Shown one piece after another: positions 46,301 to 56,330 of a stretch of DNA of 64,000 nt. A model generated the notes under the pieces. It was not told the origin of the DNA, did no database searches, and saw only the letters and a list, made by a program, of their open reading frames with translations. Source of the stretch: Labyrinthula sp. Ha (lineage: Eukaryota; Sar; Bigyra; Labyrinthulida; Labyrinthulaceae); assembly GCA_015227615.1 (NCBI GenBank), contig JAALGZ010000012.1:248001-312000 (forward strand). Reading direction: 5' to 3'. Positions within the stretch are counted from its first letter, which is position 1, and each line of letters opens with the position of its first letter. Made by a program: the position numbers and the translations under genes.

Positions 46301-46868
46301 ATTTTGGATCAAACTATGAATCAGCGAGAGAAAAAATAATTTTCGATTATTGTGTTCTTCTTTTGTTTCTTATTAACAATAAGTTGCTTTCATTTTTATT
46401 TTATACTGAGTTGGCTAAGTTTATTCTGGTTATAGTTGATTTTCAAGAACCACTGGGGCCACATAGCCTGTTTTCTTATTTATAAGTCTCTCGCAAGTCT
46501 CAGATAACTAGGTCTTCTTAATTAAAAAAAAATAAATTATTTTGCTTACAAATTAGGACACCTTTCAAAACATTCCTTGTATATCATAATGCATCAAAAG
46601 ACATTGGGCTACATGGTCCAATGCTTATATATTCTAAATTGTATTATTTCCCATCTGATATATAAAGTAAGACTCAATATTAATGGAGGAATGTCAAAAT
46701 TAAAGAAAACGTGAAGAACCTGTTCTTTAACAGTGTTTTATTATTGACAATTTCTTGTCAAATGTTATTCCTATACACCCCAAGACTAACGAATTAGCAC
46801 TTGTGCTCCATACTCAATGTTGTATTACCACAAACTCTTGAATTCGAAATTTCGTCTACCAAAACACA
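43389..46868. other. AT-rich spacer between receptor cluster and dehydrogenases
   Basis: No gene supported. A minus-strand stretch near 45005-45080 reads as protein (FDTLKFLVSVRSTFELDASL) over about 25 codons and may be a relic. Confidence 0.4.
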
Positions 46869-47750
46869 ATGCAAACAAGATCACTAGCATTTAAACAGGG
46901 CTTCTCTATCAAAGACAAGGTTTGTATAGTTACAGGAGGTGCCTCTGGTATTGGTGAAGCGTATGCAGAAGCATTTTGCAAATCTGAAGCTAAAGCAGTG
47001 GTTATTTCCGATCTCAATAGTTCAAGAGGCAAAAAAGTCGCTGAAACACTTCAAGAAAGATATAAAACAACAAAAGTTTCGTTTACAGTTTGTGATGTAT
47101 CCAAAAGGTATGAAATCAATAATCTAATTTCAGAAACAAGAAGAATACACTCTCAAGTTGATCTCTTTGCTGCGAATGCTGGAATTGCAGGACCTCAAAC
47201 AGGGTTTCAAAATTGGAAAGAAGAAGAGTTCAACAAAATGCTTTCCATCAACACTATGCAGATTATGTATGCTGCGAGTATATTAACCCCATATTTCCTG
47301 GAGTGCAAAAGTGGATGTTTCTTAATCACTGCTTCAGCTGCTGGCTTAATGACGCAACTAGACAATATAAATTATGCACTAACAAAAGCAGCAGCTGTTT
47401 CTATTGCTGAGTTCTTAGCTATACAATACGGAGAAAGAGGAATAAACACAGTATGTTTTTGTCCTCAAGCAGTAAAGAGTGGTATGACTATGAAGGACGG
47501 TAAACCATTAGGTGGTCCAGCTTTTGCAGATGGAGTTCTCGAATCAGATTTTGTCGCTGGAAAAGTTGTGGATGCAATTCAAGAAGGTAGATTTTTAGTT
47601 GTTGAACCTGAGGAGAGGATGAAGTTGTATTTAAAAAGAAAATCAGGTGATTATGATAAATGGGTTTCTGGAATGCAAAAGTTTAGAGATAGGTTGGCAG
47701 AAGTTCAGCCGATTAATGAAACTTATCCTGTTCCAATGAGTAAAATTTAA
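46869..47750 (+). CDS. Short-chain dehydrogenase/reductase, complete active site
   Basis: A 293-residue classical SDR. The Rossmann glycine motif is TGGASGIG (22-29). Asp48 at the end of the second strand favours NAD(H) over NADP(H). NAG is at 103-105, and the catalytic tetrad is Asn128, Ser156, Tyr169 and Lys173 (YALTK), with the usual Ser-Tyr spacing of 13. No signal peptide or membrane helix, so it is probably cytosolic or in an organelle without a visible signal. The substrate cannot be read from sequence. A tandem relative follows at 48310, and a convergent flavin monooxygenase lies beyond that. Its stop codon lies 6 bp from the stop of a small minus-strand gene. Confidence 0.93.
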   Translation: MQTRSLAFKQGFSIKDKVCIVTGGASGIGEAYAEAFCKSEAKAVVISDLNSSRGKKVAETLQERYKTTKVSFTVCDVSKRYEINNLISETRRIHSQVDLFAANAGIAGPQTGFQNWKEEEFNKMLSINTMQIMYAASILTPYFLECKSGCFLITASAAGLMTQLDNINYALTKAAAVSIAEFLAIQYGERGINTVCFCPQAVKSGMTMKDGKPLGGPAFADGVLESDFVAGKVVDAIQEGRFLVVEPEERMKLYLKRKSGDYDKWVSGMQKFRDRLAEVQPINETYPVPMSKI

Positions 47751-47756
47751 GTTCAT

Positions 47757-48090
47757 TTATTCATTCTTGAGTGGATGTATTGCTTTTACTCTTGGATTTG
47801 GGTGTAGTAATTGATCTCTATAGTTTAGTCTTGAAGCTTCCTTTTCCACTACAGAAACAAAGCTTATTATTTTTTCAACTTTAGGTTTTAACTTTTGGAT
47901 ATTTTCAGGAACATTTTCATCTCTTTTCTTGAAGCCACTTATTTCACACAGATGTTCAAAGTCCCGTTGACTTAATGAACTTCTAGTCTCAGGAATGTTT
48001 GCAAAGATTTTATCATATTCTTTCTACAGTTAAACACAGACAAAATTATACTCTTATCGATGTTTTTGCCTTTGGTAACATTCTCTTCAT
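47757..48090 (-). CDS. Small spliced gene, possibly GatC-like
   Basis: The main exon (48023-47757) has 88 sense codons and ends in TAA. It is strongly protein-like, with RDFEHLCEISGFKKRDENVP, then a hydrophobic-heptad stretch with KVEKIISFVSVVEKEAS, then RDQLLHPNPR. It begins right after an acceptor (TTTAACTGTAG). A 28-bp GTATAA...GTAG intron (48024-48051) would join it in frame to 13 codons starting at ATG 48090 (MKRMLPKAKTSIR), giving 101 residues with a basic, mitochondria-like start. Size and pattern recall the small GatC subunit of the mitochondrial glutamyl-tRNA(Gln) amidotransferase, but this is a resemblance only. A longer intron to another first exon is possible. It is squeezed between the two dehydrogenases and convergent with the first. 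Confidence 0.5.
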
Positions 48091-48309
48091 ATTTTTTTCT
48101 TTTTTTAGGCTCGGCCAGGTTATCAATTGTAATAACAAGAAATTTTTCTACCAGAACACTATTAACCTATTTGTGATCCCTATTATTAAGTGTTATGGCA
48201 GGAATATTCAGAAAACTGACAAAACTATTACCGTTAAGTACCATGGGAGACAGCATTTTTTTACTCTGAAAAAAGATTAGGATAAGACTCATTGAGGGAA
48301 AGGAAAACG

Positions 48310-49179
48310 ATGAAAGAGAAAAAGTTATCACTCCTAAAAGGATTTCAGATAAAAAATAAGGTTTGTGTTGTTACAGGTGGTGGTTCAGGAATAGGAGAAG
48401 CATATTGTGAAGAGTTTTGCGCTCATAACGCAAAAGTTGTGATAGTTGCAGATACAAACTCTCTTAATGGAAAAATAGTTGCAAAATCTTTGCGAAAAAA
48501 GTATTCCAAAACAAAAGTTGTATTCCAATACTGTAATTTAGCTGATAAAGCTCAACTTAAGATATTGATTGATGAAACAATTCAAAGATTTGGGGGATTA
48601 GATCTCTTCGCTATAACGTCAGGCGTATTACACCCATCAATTGGATTGCAAAATTGGGATGAGGAACAGTATAATGGAATTCTTGAAGCTAATACACAAC
48701 ATATTGTAAACTTATCCAACAATTTAACCCCGTACTTTCTCAAACAGAAAAGTGGTTGTTTCTTAATCACTGTTTCTGCAGCTGGTTTACCATTTGTTCT
48801 TGATAAAATAAATTGTACAGCTTCTAAAACAGCCGCTGTTGCTATTGCTGAGTTTCTCAGTGTTCAGTATGGACATAGAGGAATAAATACAGTTTGTTTC
48901 TGTCCGAAAGTTATACAGAAAAGTATGCCATATGAGGCATATAGGGAGGCAGCTGAGAAATTAAGTGTGAAGGCTGTTGCAAGAAAAGTTATGGATGCAA
49001 TTGAGGAAGGTACGTTTCTAGTTGTTAACCCTATAGAAGCAGAGGACTTGTATGTAAATAGAGGAGCTGGTAGTAATAAGAAGTGGATACTTGGCACACA
49101 GAAATTTAGAGAAAATTTGACGAAAAAGTGTGGTAGATGGGATAAAAGTGTTTTTTCATTGGTTATGGGAAAGATTTAA
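48310..49179 (+). CDS. Short-chain dehydrogenase/reductase paralog lacking catalytic Tyr
   Basis: A 289-residue protein that aligns without gaps to the SDR at 46869 through the core when started at the ATG at 48310; the frame is open six codons further without ATG. TGGGSGIG (22-29) and Asp48 are kept, so the cofactor is probably still bound. NAG at 103-105 is replaced by TSG, and the catalytic Tyr169 by Cys (NCTASK), while Asn128, Ser156 and Lys173 remain. It is therefore likely not an ordinary dehydrogenase, but a pseudoenzyme, a regulator or partner of its neighbour, or an enzyme with changed chemistry. The intact long frame argues that it is under selection. It ends 163 bp from the convergent monooxygenase. 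Confidence 0.9.
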   Translation: MKEKKLSLLKGFQIKNKVCVVTGGGSGIGEAYCEEFCAHNAKVVIVADTNSLNGKIVAKSLRKKYSKTKVVFQYCNLADKAQLKILIDETIQRFGGLDLFAITSGVLHPSIGLQNWDEEQYNGILEANTQHIVNLSNNLTPYFLKQKSGCFLITVSAAGLPFVLDKINCTASKTAAVAIAEFLSVQYGHRGINTVCFCPKVIQKSMPYEAYREAAEKLSVKAVARKVMDAIEEGTFLVVNPIEAEDLYVNRGAGSNKKWILGTQKFRENLTKKCGRWDKSVFSLVMGKI

Positions 49180-49341
49180 GTTTTTATTTTAATATTTGTA
49201 TGTTGACTAACTATTTTAATAGAGGAAATTTTAACTAGTTTTCAATATGGGTTTACAAACTCTTTAATTTAGAGTATATAAGGCATACTTCTAGCTAATT
49301 TGCAGTAATAGTACGGAGAAAGCAAAATCAGATAGGCAGTA

Positions 49342-51027
49342 TTATCCTAACCGAGCAATATGCTGATCTGGACGAACCCATATTTCTGACACTTTGTTCA
49401 TTTCAAATATTTTGTTTAATTCACCAGAGAAATCATCGACGACAACCTCATTTTCAAGCATCTCATCCGGTCCTAGTATAACAAATTTAAGGTTCACACT
49501 ATTTCCAACTTCTGTTTTTATTCTTCGAATATCTTTCTTGCTCATCAAGAAAACAGTTATTCTTGGTTCAAATTTGATCAAATCAAGAGTTGAAATCAAT
49601 TTTCCTTTGTACGTTTTTATATAGACGTGAGGAAACATTGAACCAACCTCCAGCTTCTTGTTTCGTTCTTCCCATCCTCTATTTTCTCCGTAAGTATACC
49701 CAAAATTAACTTGTGGAAATACCATAGGCAACGCTTTTCCACTCATTACAAAACTATTTAGTTTACTGATGTTCTTCTTCCAGTTAGTGTTCAACAAGAA
49801 ACCTCGTCCAATCTCTAGAATTTTGTCTTTAGAATCTAAGCCCAAGTAACCACCAAATAATTTTAGAATAGAAAGATACCCTTTTTCTAATCCTAACTGC
49901 TTAGCAGCCTCTAATCCTCTTCTATAATTTTCCAAACTTACTTTCAAAGTTTCTTCTATGACCGGTTTTCTTTCTTTTTCATAGCACTCTAATCCAGAAC
50001 CATATTCTCGAAAATTACTTTTCTGAAAAATTATTTTCGAACATAAGTTATGAGCAGAAATTAGGCCCATATTCAACCCAAAACCACCGGAGGGGGGAAA
50101 CTGATGAGCACTATCACCAACGAAAAATATTTCATTATCTATAGCGTATTCTTCAGAGTTTAATGCACTCATAGTCCAAAACCTACTGCTTAACAACTCG
50201 TACTCTAAATCAACCTCATTTTCACCACAGAGTGTATATTGTATGGCGCTATTAGAAAATTTATTTAACTTATACTTTGAAGCTAAAGATTGGTTAATAA
50301 GTTTCTCATCAAAAACAGGAACTTGAATTACAAAATCTCCTTTTTCTAAATCATGAGAAACGAGAACTGATATTATCTTCTTATTAAATACAAAATTCAA
50401 CATACTTTCCCTGCTCTCCCTCAAAATCTTTTCTCCCAACTCTTTACTCTTAAAATGAATACTTGCGAATACCTCCAAGCGCTTTGAACCTTGCGTTTCT
50501 ACTCCATAACCTTTTCTCAACATACTATTTGCTCCATCACAAACTAGAATATAGTCGTGATCCCTTTTCAACTCGTTTAAGCCATTTTTGGATATTTCAA
50601 AGCCGTAGTTGATATCGTGATCTATTGCCTCAAGCAAAGTTTTTTCTAGTATTGGTTGAGATAATTGAGTTATTTGCTCAGGTGATAAAGTACTACTTCG
50701 CTTAGCTTCATCAGTTTCCAAATGGTTCATTTTCGTAAAAACATTTCCAAGCACAGAGCTGCCATAGCTAAAATTAGACCAGTTCGATTGAGCTGGAACA
50801 TATTTCTTTACTTCTTCTGAAAGATTAACCTGTCGAAGTATTTCCATTGTTCGGGGATGCAAGACGTGAGACTTGGGATGCGACAAGGTAAAGTTTGTTG
50901 CTACATTTCTCACATTTTTTTCATATATTTTGGTCTTAATATTGGATCTATTTAATAAAATTGAACTGAATAATCCAACTGGACCTCCACCAATTATAGC
51001 AACAGAAATATCTTTCAATGGCTTCAT
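49342..51027 (-). CDS. FAD-dependent aromatic-type monooxygenase (PHBH/phenol hydroxylase family)
   Basis: The product has 561 residues. The FAD-binding GGGPVG is at 13-18, the DG motif at 164-165 (VCDGANSMLRKG), and the GD motif with the family signature GDSAHQFPPSGGFGLNMG at 304-321. The C-terminal 100 residues fit the thioredoxin-like domain of phenol hydroxylases. Members hydroxylate phenolic rings with NAD(P)H and O2, or act on polyketide and other ring compounds. The closest named type by motif is the MhpA/phenol hydroxylase group. No signal peptide. It is convergent with the tandem dehydrogenases, and shared use in ring-compound catabolism or secondary metabolism is inferred. Confidence 0.92.
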   Translation of the reverse strand: MKPLKDISVAIIGGGPVGLFSSILLNRSNIKTKIYEKNVRNVATNFTLSHPKSHVLHPRTMEILRQVNLSEEVKKYVPAQSNWSNFSYGSSVLGNVFTKMNHLETDEAKRSSTLSPEQITQLSQPILEKTLLEAIDHDINYGFEISKNGLNELKRDHDYILVCDGANSMLRKGYGVETQGSKRLEVFASIHFKSKELGEKILRESRESMLNFVFNKKIISVLVSHDLEKGDFVIQVPVFDEKLINQSLASKYKLNKFSNSAIQYTLCGENEVDLEYELLSSRFWTMSALNSEEYAIDNEIFFVGDSAHQFPPSGGFGLNMGLISAHNLCSKIIFQKSNFREYGSGLECYEKERKPVIEETLKVSLENYRRGLEAAKQLGLEKGYLSILKLFGGYLGLDSKDKILEIGRGFLLNTNWKKNISKLNSFVMSGKALPMVFPQVNFGYTYGENRGWEERNKKLEVGSMFPHVYIKTYKGKLISTLDLIKFEPRITVFLMSKKDIRRIKTEVGNSVNLKFVILGPDEMLENEVVVDDFSGELNKIFEMNKVSEIWVRPDQHIARLG

Positions 51028-51085
51028 TTCCTTTTCATTGTTCTGTTGAAATAATCAGGCCAGATGGCCAAATGAGTTGAACTGT

Positions 51086-51108
51086 TGATTGGTTGGATAG
51101 ACCAATCA
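51086..51108 (-). promoter_or_regulatory. Inverted CCAAT-box pair upstream of the monooxygenase
   Basis: TGATTGGT and ACCAATCA form an 8-bp inverted repeat around 7 bp, 59-81 bp before the ATG at 51027. It therefore carries a CCAAT box on each strand, a usual site for the NF-Y/HAP complex. Confidence 0.4.
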
Positions 51109-54061
51109 CAACGAGAGATGGGTCATACTTCCATTCGACGATTAAGTGTTGCATTGAGAACACTTTCCTTAGCAATATAGAACAAATTACTACCATAATT
51201 CGTCCTTATTATACTGCTAGAAGTATGCTACGTAAAAGTTAAATTTTAATATCATTCAGGATAAAGATTAGAAATACTCATCCATCGGCCTGTTCTATAG
51301 TTTCTGGGGAGAAATAACTAGAAGATGATATTTTTTTCTAAAGTTGTCTAGCCTTTGCACATGCTATCTATTTCTGATACCAAAGCAGAGAAATACTTGT
51401 GACGTTTGCAAATTCTATAGAACAGGCTTCAGAGTAGTCGATGTTGAAAACAAACGTGCGCAAGACCAAGTAACTCGCCATAATTCAAAGAATGAAGCTC
51501 TTGGGAACATTTCTTAAGGCTAAAATACACTCATTGAATTGCAACTTCGTCTATGAAAAGTGTAACAGAAGGTCAGGGTCAAAACTAGCCCTGTTTGGAT
51601 ATCAGCTGCACTGCTTAGGAGGATGAACTGTAATGGTCAGAAGCCTAGCTGATATAAAATCCATAGAAGAAGCTGTAAAAAAACCAATCTTTGATCAAAT
51701 TAAACCTGAAATGGAAACAAATCTATGAAAAATGAGTGATGGGAATATCCTTAAGTACCTACTAGCCGATATAGGAGTACCCGGTACCATTTGACAAAAG
51801 CCTGAACTGAAAATCAAAAAAGTGAAGAACATTAAGTTGAACAACAGACATATCTCCCCAGCAGACACCAAGGAGAGTCAAGAAAAATCGAAAATTATGA
51901 ACTTATTTTGTTAAGAACACTAAATACCAAAATATCAAATCCCTGAATTTTTAATTTTAAATGGAGGTTGATATTTCCCATCAGAAATTGACTGAAGCTC
52001 CCAGCGTCCTCGAAAATTCAGTTCTAAAACAAGAAATTATTGGATCAAAATAAAAGCTAGACTTAGTAAACTATAGTTCTATTAACTGAACCACTACTAA
52101 AGATGGAGCTTAGACACCCTCCCTCTCCAAATAAAGACCCCAGTAGCTTTTCCTCAGATCGTACATCCCACACGCGCTATCGCAATCCCAAACCTGCAGT
52201 AGCTAAACCAAACTAGTCTCAGTTTAACCTCCATAGTTTAATCTGCAGACAAATACAACACACCCCCTTCAAAACTATGTTAGAAATAGTACAGCAAGCT
52301 TTATATGAGTTCAGTCACACCTCAAAATTTTTATAGTCTTAAGTGCTGCAATTTCAACAAGCAGATATAGCACAGCATCTTATTTTGAGCACGGTTAACA
52401 CCTGAGTAACAAAGCGGAAATGTGATTAAGAATTGGATTAAGATAACTCAGCATGAAAGTCAAGGATGTATGAAAGAGAGTATAAAGAGCTAAAGAACAT
52501 CGGATTCATGTTTAGACCATATTTGCTGCTTTGAAACTATTCTAGATACACATAATACAACATCAAAAAAATCCAAAGTCTCTTAAAGGATAAGAAGTCC
52601 AGTGGCTTTTATACCAATTGCATTAATGTGTTCTGTATAAATTGCAGTTTTTGCATTTTGAGCTTGACTACACAATGGTAAATCAATAATGATGCGAAGC
52701 GGATATGCGCAGTGAAAGTAAGTGATGTGTTTTATGTAGATACAAGAACCATAGAGAAAATCAATCAAGTTAGTGTAGTAACTCTATAAGATAGAGAAAC
52801 TCTACATCAAAGGAGTGGTATATAGGGCACTGTGGGGAGACTCGGAAATATTATGTTAACCATCCAGTCCCATTGATAATATGACATCCTGTAACCACAA
52901 TGATAGCTCTAAGAGTTTTTTCTTGATGGTGATTTAAATCATTAACGGATAGTTTCTATATCATTAAACCAGTAGATTTGCAGCCTATGTCAAATATATT
53001 ACAAAGTATTGCAACTAAATAAGAGAGCACGTAGACATTCAAGAATCAAGAACCCAGTCCGGGAGTGCACGGAAAAATATAACGCTTGGAGCTTAACCAC
53101 CATCTTATTATTTTCTTAAGTTTCTAAAGCACTGATACATTATACCCATTTTGTGTTTTTGCTATACTACCCATTTTTCAGTATGCTGTTCTGGTGTTAT
53201 GAATACTATTAATAAGACGTTTCTTCTTATCAGGAGCACAACATAAAAGTGCAGGGCTATTATTGTTCTTTATTAAGATATTGATATGAAACAAGGCTTC
53301 TAGCATATATAACCTCAAAGCTAAGCCAGTTATGTAAGCTCATGTTGGTTACTTTGTTTTCACACAAAACCTTTATATGAATATTATGTACTATGTTACG
53401 TTCTCTGTTTAAAGGCGATAGATACACGAACTTGTTTTACTTAATTAAAATTTTAGTTCTATTCCTCTCTGCCATAAAGCTAAAAAATTCAATATTTCTA
53501 AATATTTGAGCCTCTTCATTCATTTTAACAAAGCCACTCTAGTGCTCATTCTCAGAATTATTACTAAATATGCTCCAACGATGTCTGAGACGAACATTGG
53601 GTCTGAAGGAACATATATTCGTGTCTTTCGAGGGCAATATCAATAATCACTAAATAAGATAATACGTATCTATGCCTTAAATTCTGGAGTTTACAGCAAC
53701 CAATTGCTTTCATATTGTATAGCTGACATTCTTCAATGTTTGAAGCTCTTTATTATATAATAACATCATTTCTTAGATGATGTGCTCCTACAAAAAAGGC
53801 TAGCAAGTTTTTTATTTTCTCAAAGAAATACTCTATGAATCTATTGTTTCAATAATTTCTTCAGTGAACCCTATTTTTTTCTGCTTGTGGTTTTGAAGAT
53901 TGAGCCTTTGTAGAATAAAACCTAGTAAGACAAACTCCTAATCGAAGCAGGCTAACATTGTCTTCCACTAAGTGATAAAGGAGAAACAAAAACTAATCCA
54001 CCATCATTAGTCAGAACTGATTCTCTAGTATTGTTGCGGTGACGCTAAATACTTTATTCCA
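51109..54061. other. Spacer with weak coding relics
   Basis: A plus-strand stretch near 51630-51728 (with VRSLADIKSIEEAVKKPIFD) and a minus-strand frame at 52583-52768 (with LCSQAQNAKTAIYTEHINAI) look like remnants of old coding DNA. No family could be assigned and no terminal repeats were seen. Confidence 0.35.
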
Positions 54062-54373
54062 ATGTTAAGACTGTACTGCAGGGACTATAATTTCCAACAT
54101 CAAGTTTACAATGGTAGAACATTTCCATTGGAACTCAACTTGAGATTGCCTTTTTTTTGTATCAAAAAACCAAATATATATTTAATCCAGCTTCAATGTC
54201 TCAAGGGGGTCAACGCTCTCACTCCTGTAGTTATCATTTTACATCCGGGCTTGTTTCGTATGATTAATGAAGATTCAGAAATTAGTTTCAGGAGCAAAAT
54301 CTATCTACTAATAGATAAAACCTGTGTGGATGGAACACCAACATCAGGAATGGCTCTTGTTTCTTGTCATTAG
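54062..54373 (+). CDS. Hypothetical small frame (103 codons), doubtful
   Basis: ATG to TAG. The second half (with NEDSEISFRSKIYLLIDKTC) has a fair protein-like composition, and the length is at the upper edge of chance for this base composition. No motif, signal peptide or splice site. It points toward the minus-strand gene at 54614. Could be a relic. Confidence 0.25.
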   Translation: MLRLYCRDYNFQHQVYNGRTFPLELNLRLPFFCIKKPNIYLIQLQCLKGVNALTPVVIILHPGLFRMINEDSEISFRSKIYLLIDKTCVDGTPTSGMALVSCH

Positions 54374-54613
54374 CTCTAGTCAATCACAAATAAGTGTGGC
54401 TTTCCTTCAGGTCTGAAGTGTACCGGTCCTTACTTGATAGAGAGCCTAATTCTTTTTATACAATAAAACAGTGCCATGGAATACTTAAGCAGTTCACTAA
54501 TATTCTGCATAACCTAATATTAAAGTATTATTTTATTAAACATTCAATCTACACAATAAATTTTAAAATCTATCTTAAACTCAAAATAATCCAAGAATTT
54601 TCAATTTAAAAGA

Positions 54614-55431
54614 TTATTCCTCCCTATCGAAAAGTTCCGAAAGCGCTTGAACATCAAAGCGCACAAAATAATCTTCACAAACCATTCTAGCAAGTACAAC
54701 CAAGTATTTATTCTGTCGTTTGACCTTAATACATTGACGAAGCCAAACGTTCTGATTTGCAAGTACAAAAGGTAAAATTGCCTTTCCTACAGCTGCATAT
54801 TCTTCTGGATCTTTAAAGTTTGAAACTTGGGGATCTCCAACAAGAATACCGAAATCATTAAGCAGATTTATACTTTGATAAAAAACACAATCTGTATGTT
54901 TACTTACAGAAACTGAAGAAATTGGTCCTAGATATAAAAACAATGAGAATAAAGTACGTGTTGGATCAAAGTGTGTTGTAAACTGATCTGGAAAAAGAAA
55001 TTCATTTGTAAGATACTGGTTCCCAGGGTGATAGTCAGAAGAAATAGGAGATGGGATTAAAGAAGCTGAACCTACTTGACGATTTGTTGATGACTTTATC
55101 CTCTTTAAAAATTCCCATGCGAGTGGATCTTCACGAAGATTTTCTTGGAGAGATTTTTCAACATGTTTTGGAAAGTGTCGTCTTCCATCGCTACCTCTTA
55201 CGTGAGCAAGTAAAGCTCTTCGAAACGAGTCAGCAGGATGCATTATTGCTCTTTTTCTTGTATCTATCCACCGTTGAAAACATTCCGTAGATAAAATTCG
55301 TTTTGTGTTCACTTTCTATATTGTAAATAAAAATCAGAAAATACCCCTGTATTTTTGTCTACGTCAATAAACTCTAGAAATACTGCATAGGAAGTCTTCG
55401 ACTCTTTTATACTAAGTTTCATAGTCAACAT
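54614..55431 (-). CDS. Unknown soluble protein, two exons
   Basis: Exon 2 (55315-54614) is open for 233 codons to TAA. Its upstream limit is an acceptor (ACAATATAG). A 29-bp intron (55344-55316, GTATTTTCTGAT...TATAG) joins it in frame to exon 1 (55431-55345, MLTMKLSIKESKTSYAVFLE and nine more codons), giving 262 residues; the second Met (55422) is also possible. If no splice occurs, the first ATG of exon 2 is at 55243. The product has no signal peptide or membrane helix. It contains a basic N-terminal third (ADSFRRALLAHVRGSDGRRH), a Ser/Pro-rich middle, and a hydrophobic C-terminal half. I do not recognise the family. Its neighbours give no clue. Confidence 0.65.
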
Positions 55432-55815
55432 ACTTCTTCTTATTCTACCAATTATTTATCTGTACTTACACTGGTTCTGTTTTATTCACCTTACTGTTCT
55501 ATTTTGTTTCTTTTGCGTTCGTAATATCCGAGAAATTTGATTCCGACTCTCTAATAGTTAGTTTTTGTTCCTTGTATAGTTCTTACCTTTTCTGTCGTTT
55601 ATCGTTCAAAGTACAAATTGTGATTATTTATATAGGGATCAATAAACTGTATCAATTAAATCCGGTTTCTCGAGAATGTCTCTTTTTGAGACAATATATT
55701 TGGAATTCTCATGTCTCGTTTACGTGGTATAAGATATTAATACCATAGATGTAAATACTTAACAAATAACTAACCTCGATAAGATCAATTATTAAAGAAC
55801 TTATGCTACTCATAC

Positions 55816-56330
55816 TTAATTCTCCATTGTTCTTGGAGATAACTTTGTTTTGCAGCTGGCATAAAGTACAAAGTCCTTTGTTGAAGTTTTCTTTAACCTA
55901 GTAGGTGTTCTACTTGTACCTGTAGCAGATACATATCGCAAGAAAGCATACATGTGTTGAAAGAACTCCACTAGTTCTGAAACCTAAGAGTTACAAGTTT
56001 TTGGGAGGAAACATAATAAAACTGAAGTCACAGTTTGGATTATATGAACTTACAATATCAAATTTCGCTAAGAATGGAACAAGTCTTTTAGATCTTCTTC
56101 CAACACGGGTACCATAACTATGTTGAAGCACTTAACTACCACTACCTCTAATACCCTGTGGTATGGGAAAGAAAACAGATATATATTAAGTCATGTTGTT
56201 AGCTAACTTTCTTGCGCAGTAATGACTTGCCAAAAAATCGCTTTGGAGAAACATCTTTTGGTGTAAAACCAATATTGAACCTACCGGTTCTTGGCATATT
56301 TGGCTCCAGTTGCGAACATATGAAAGGCAG
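55816..56330 (-). CDS. Small unknown basic protein, spliced
   Basis: The last exon (55983-55816) has 55 codons and TAA, with VEFFQHMYAFLRYVSATGTS. A 70-bp intron (56053-55984) with donor ATT|GTAAGT and acceptor CTCTTAG joins it in frame to an upstream exon (about 56116-56054) reading YGTRVGRRSKRLVPFLAKFD. The first exon is uncertain. One option starts at an ATG near 56315 (MFATGAKYAKNR, donor CCG|GTAGGT); another ATG at 56297 opens 30 protein-like codons (MPRTGRFNIGFTPKDVSPKR) in a different frame. The product would be about 90-110 residues and very basic, as in small ribosomal or nucleic-acid-binding proteins, but no family is recognised. Confidence 0.45.
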
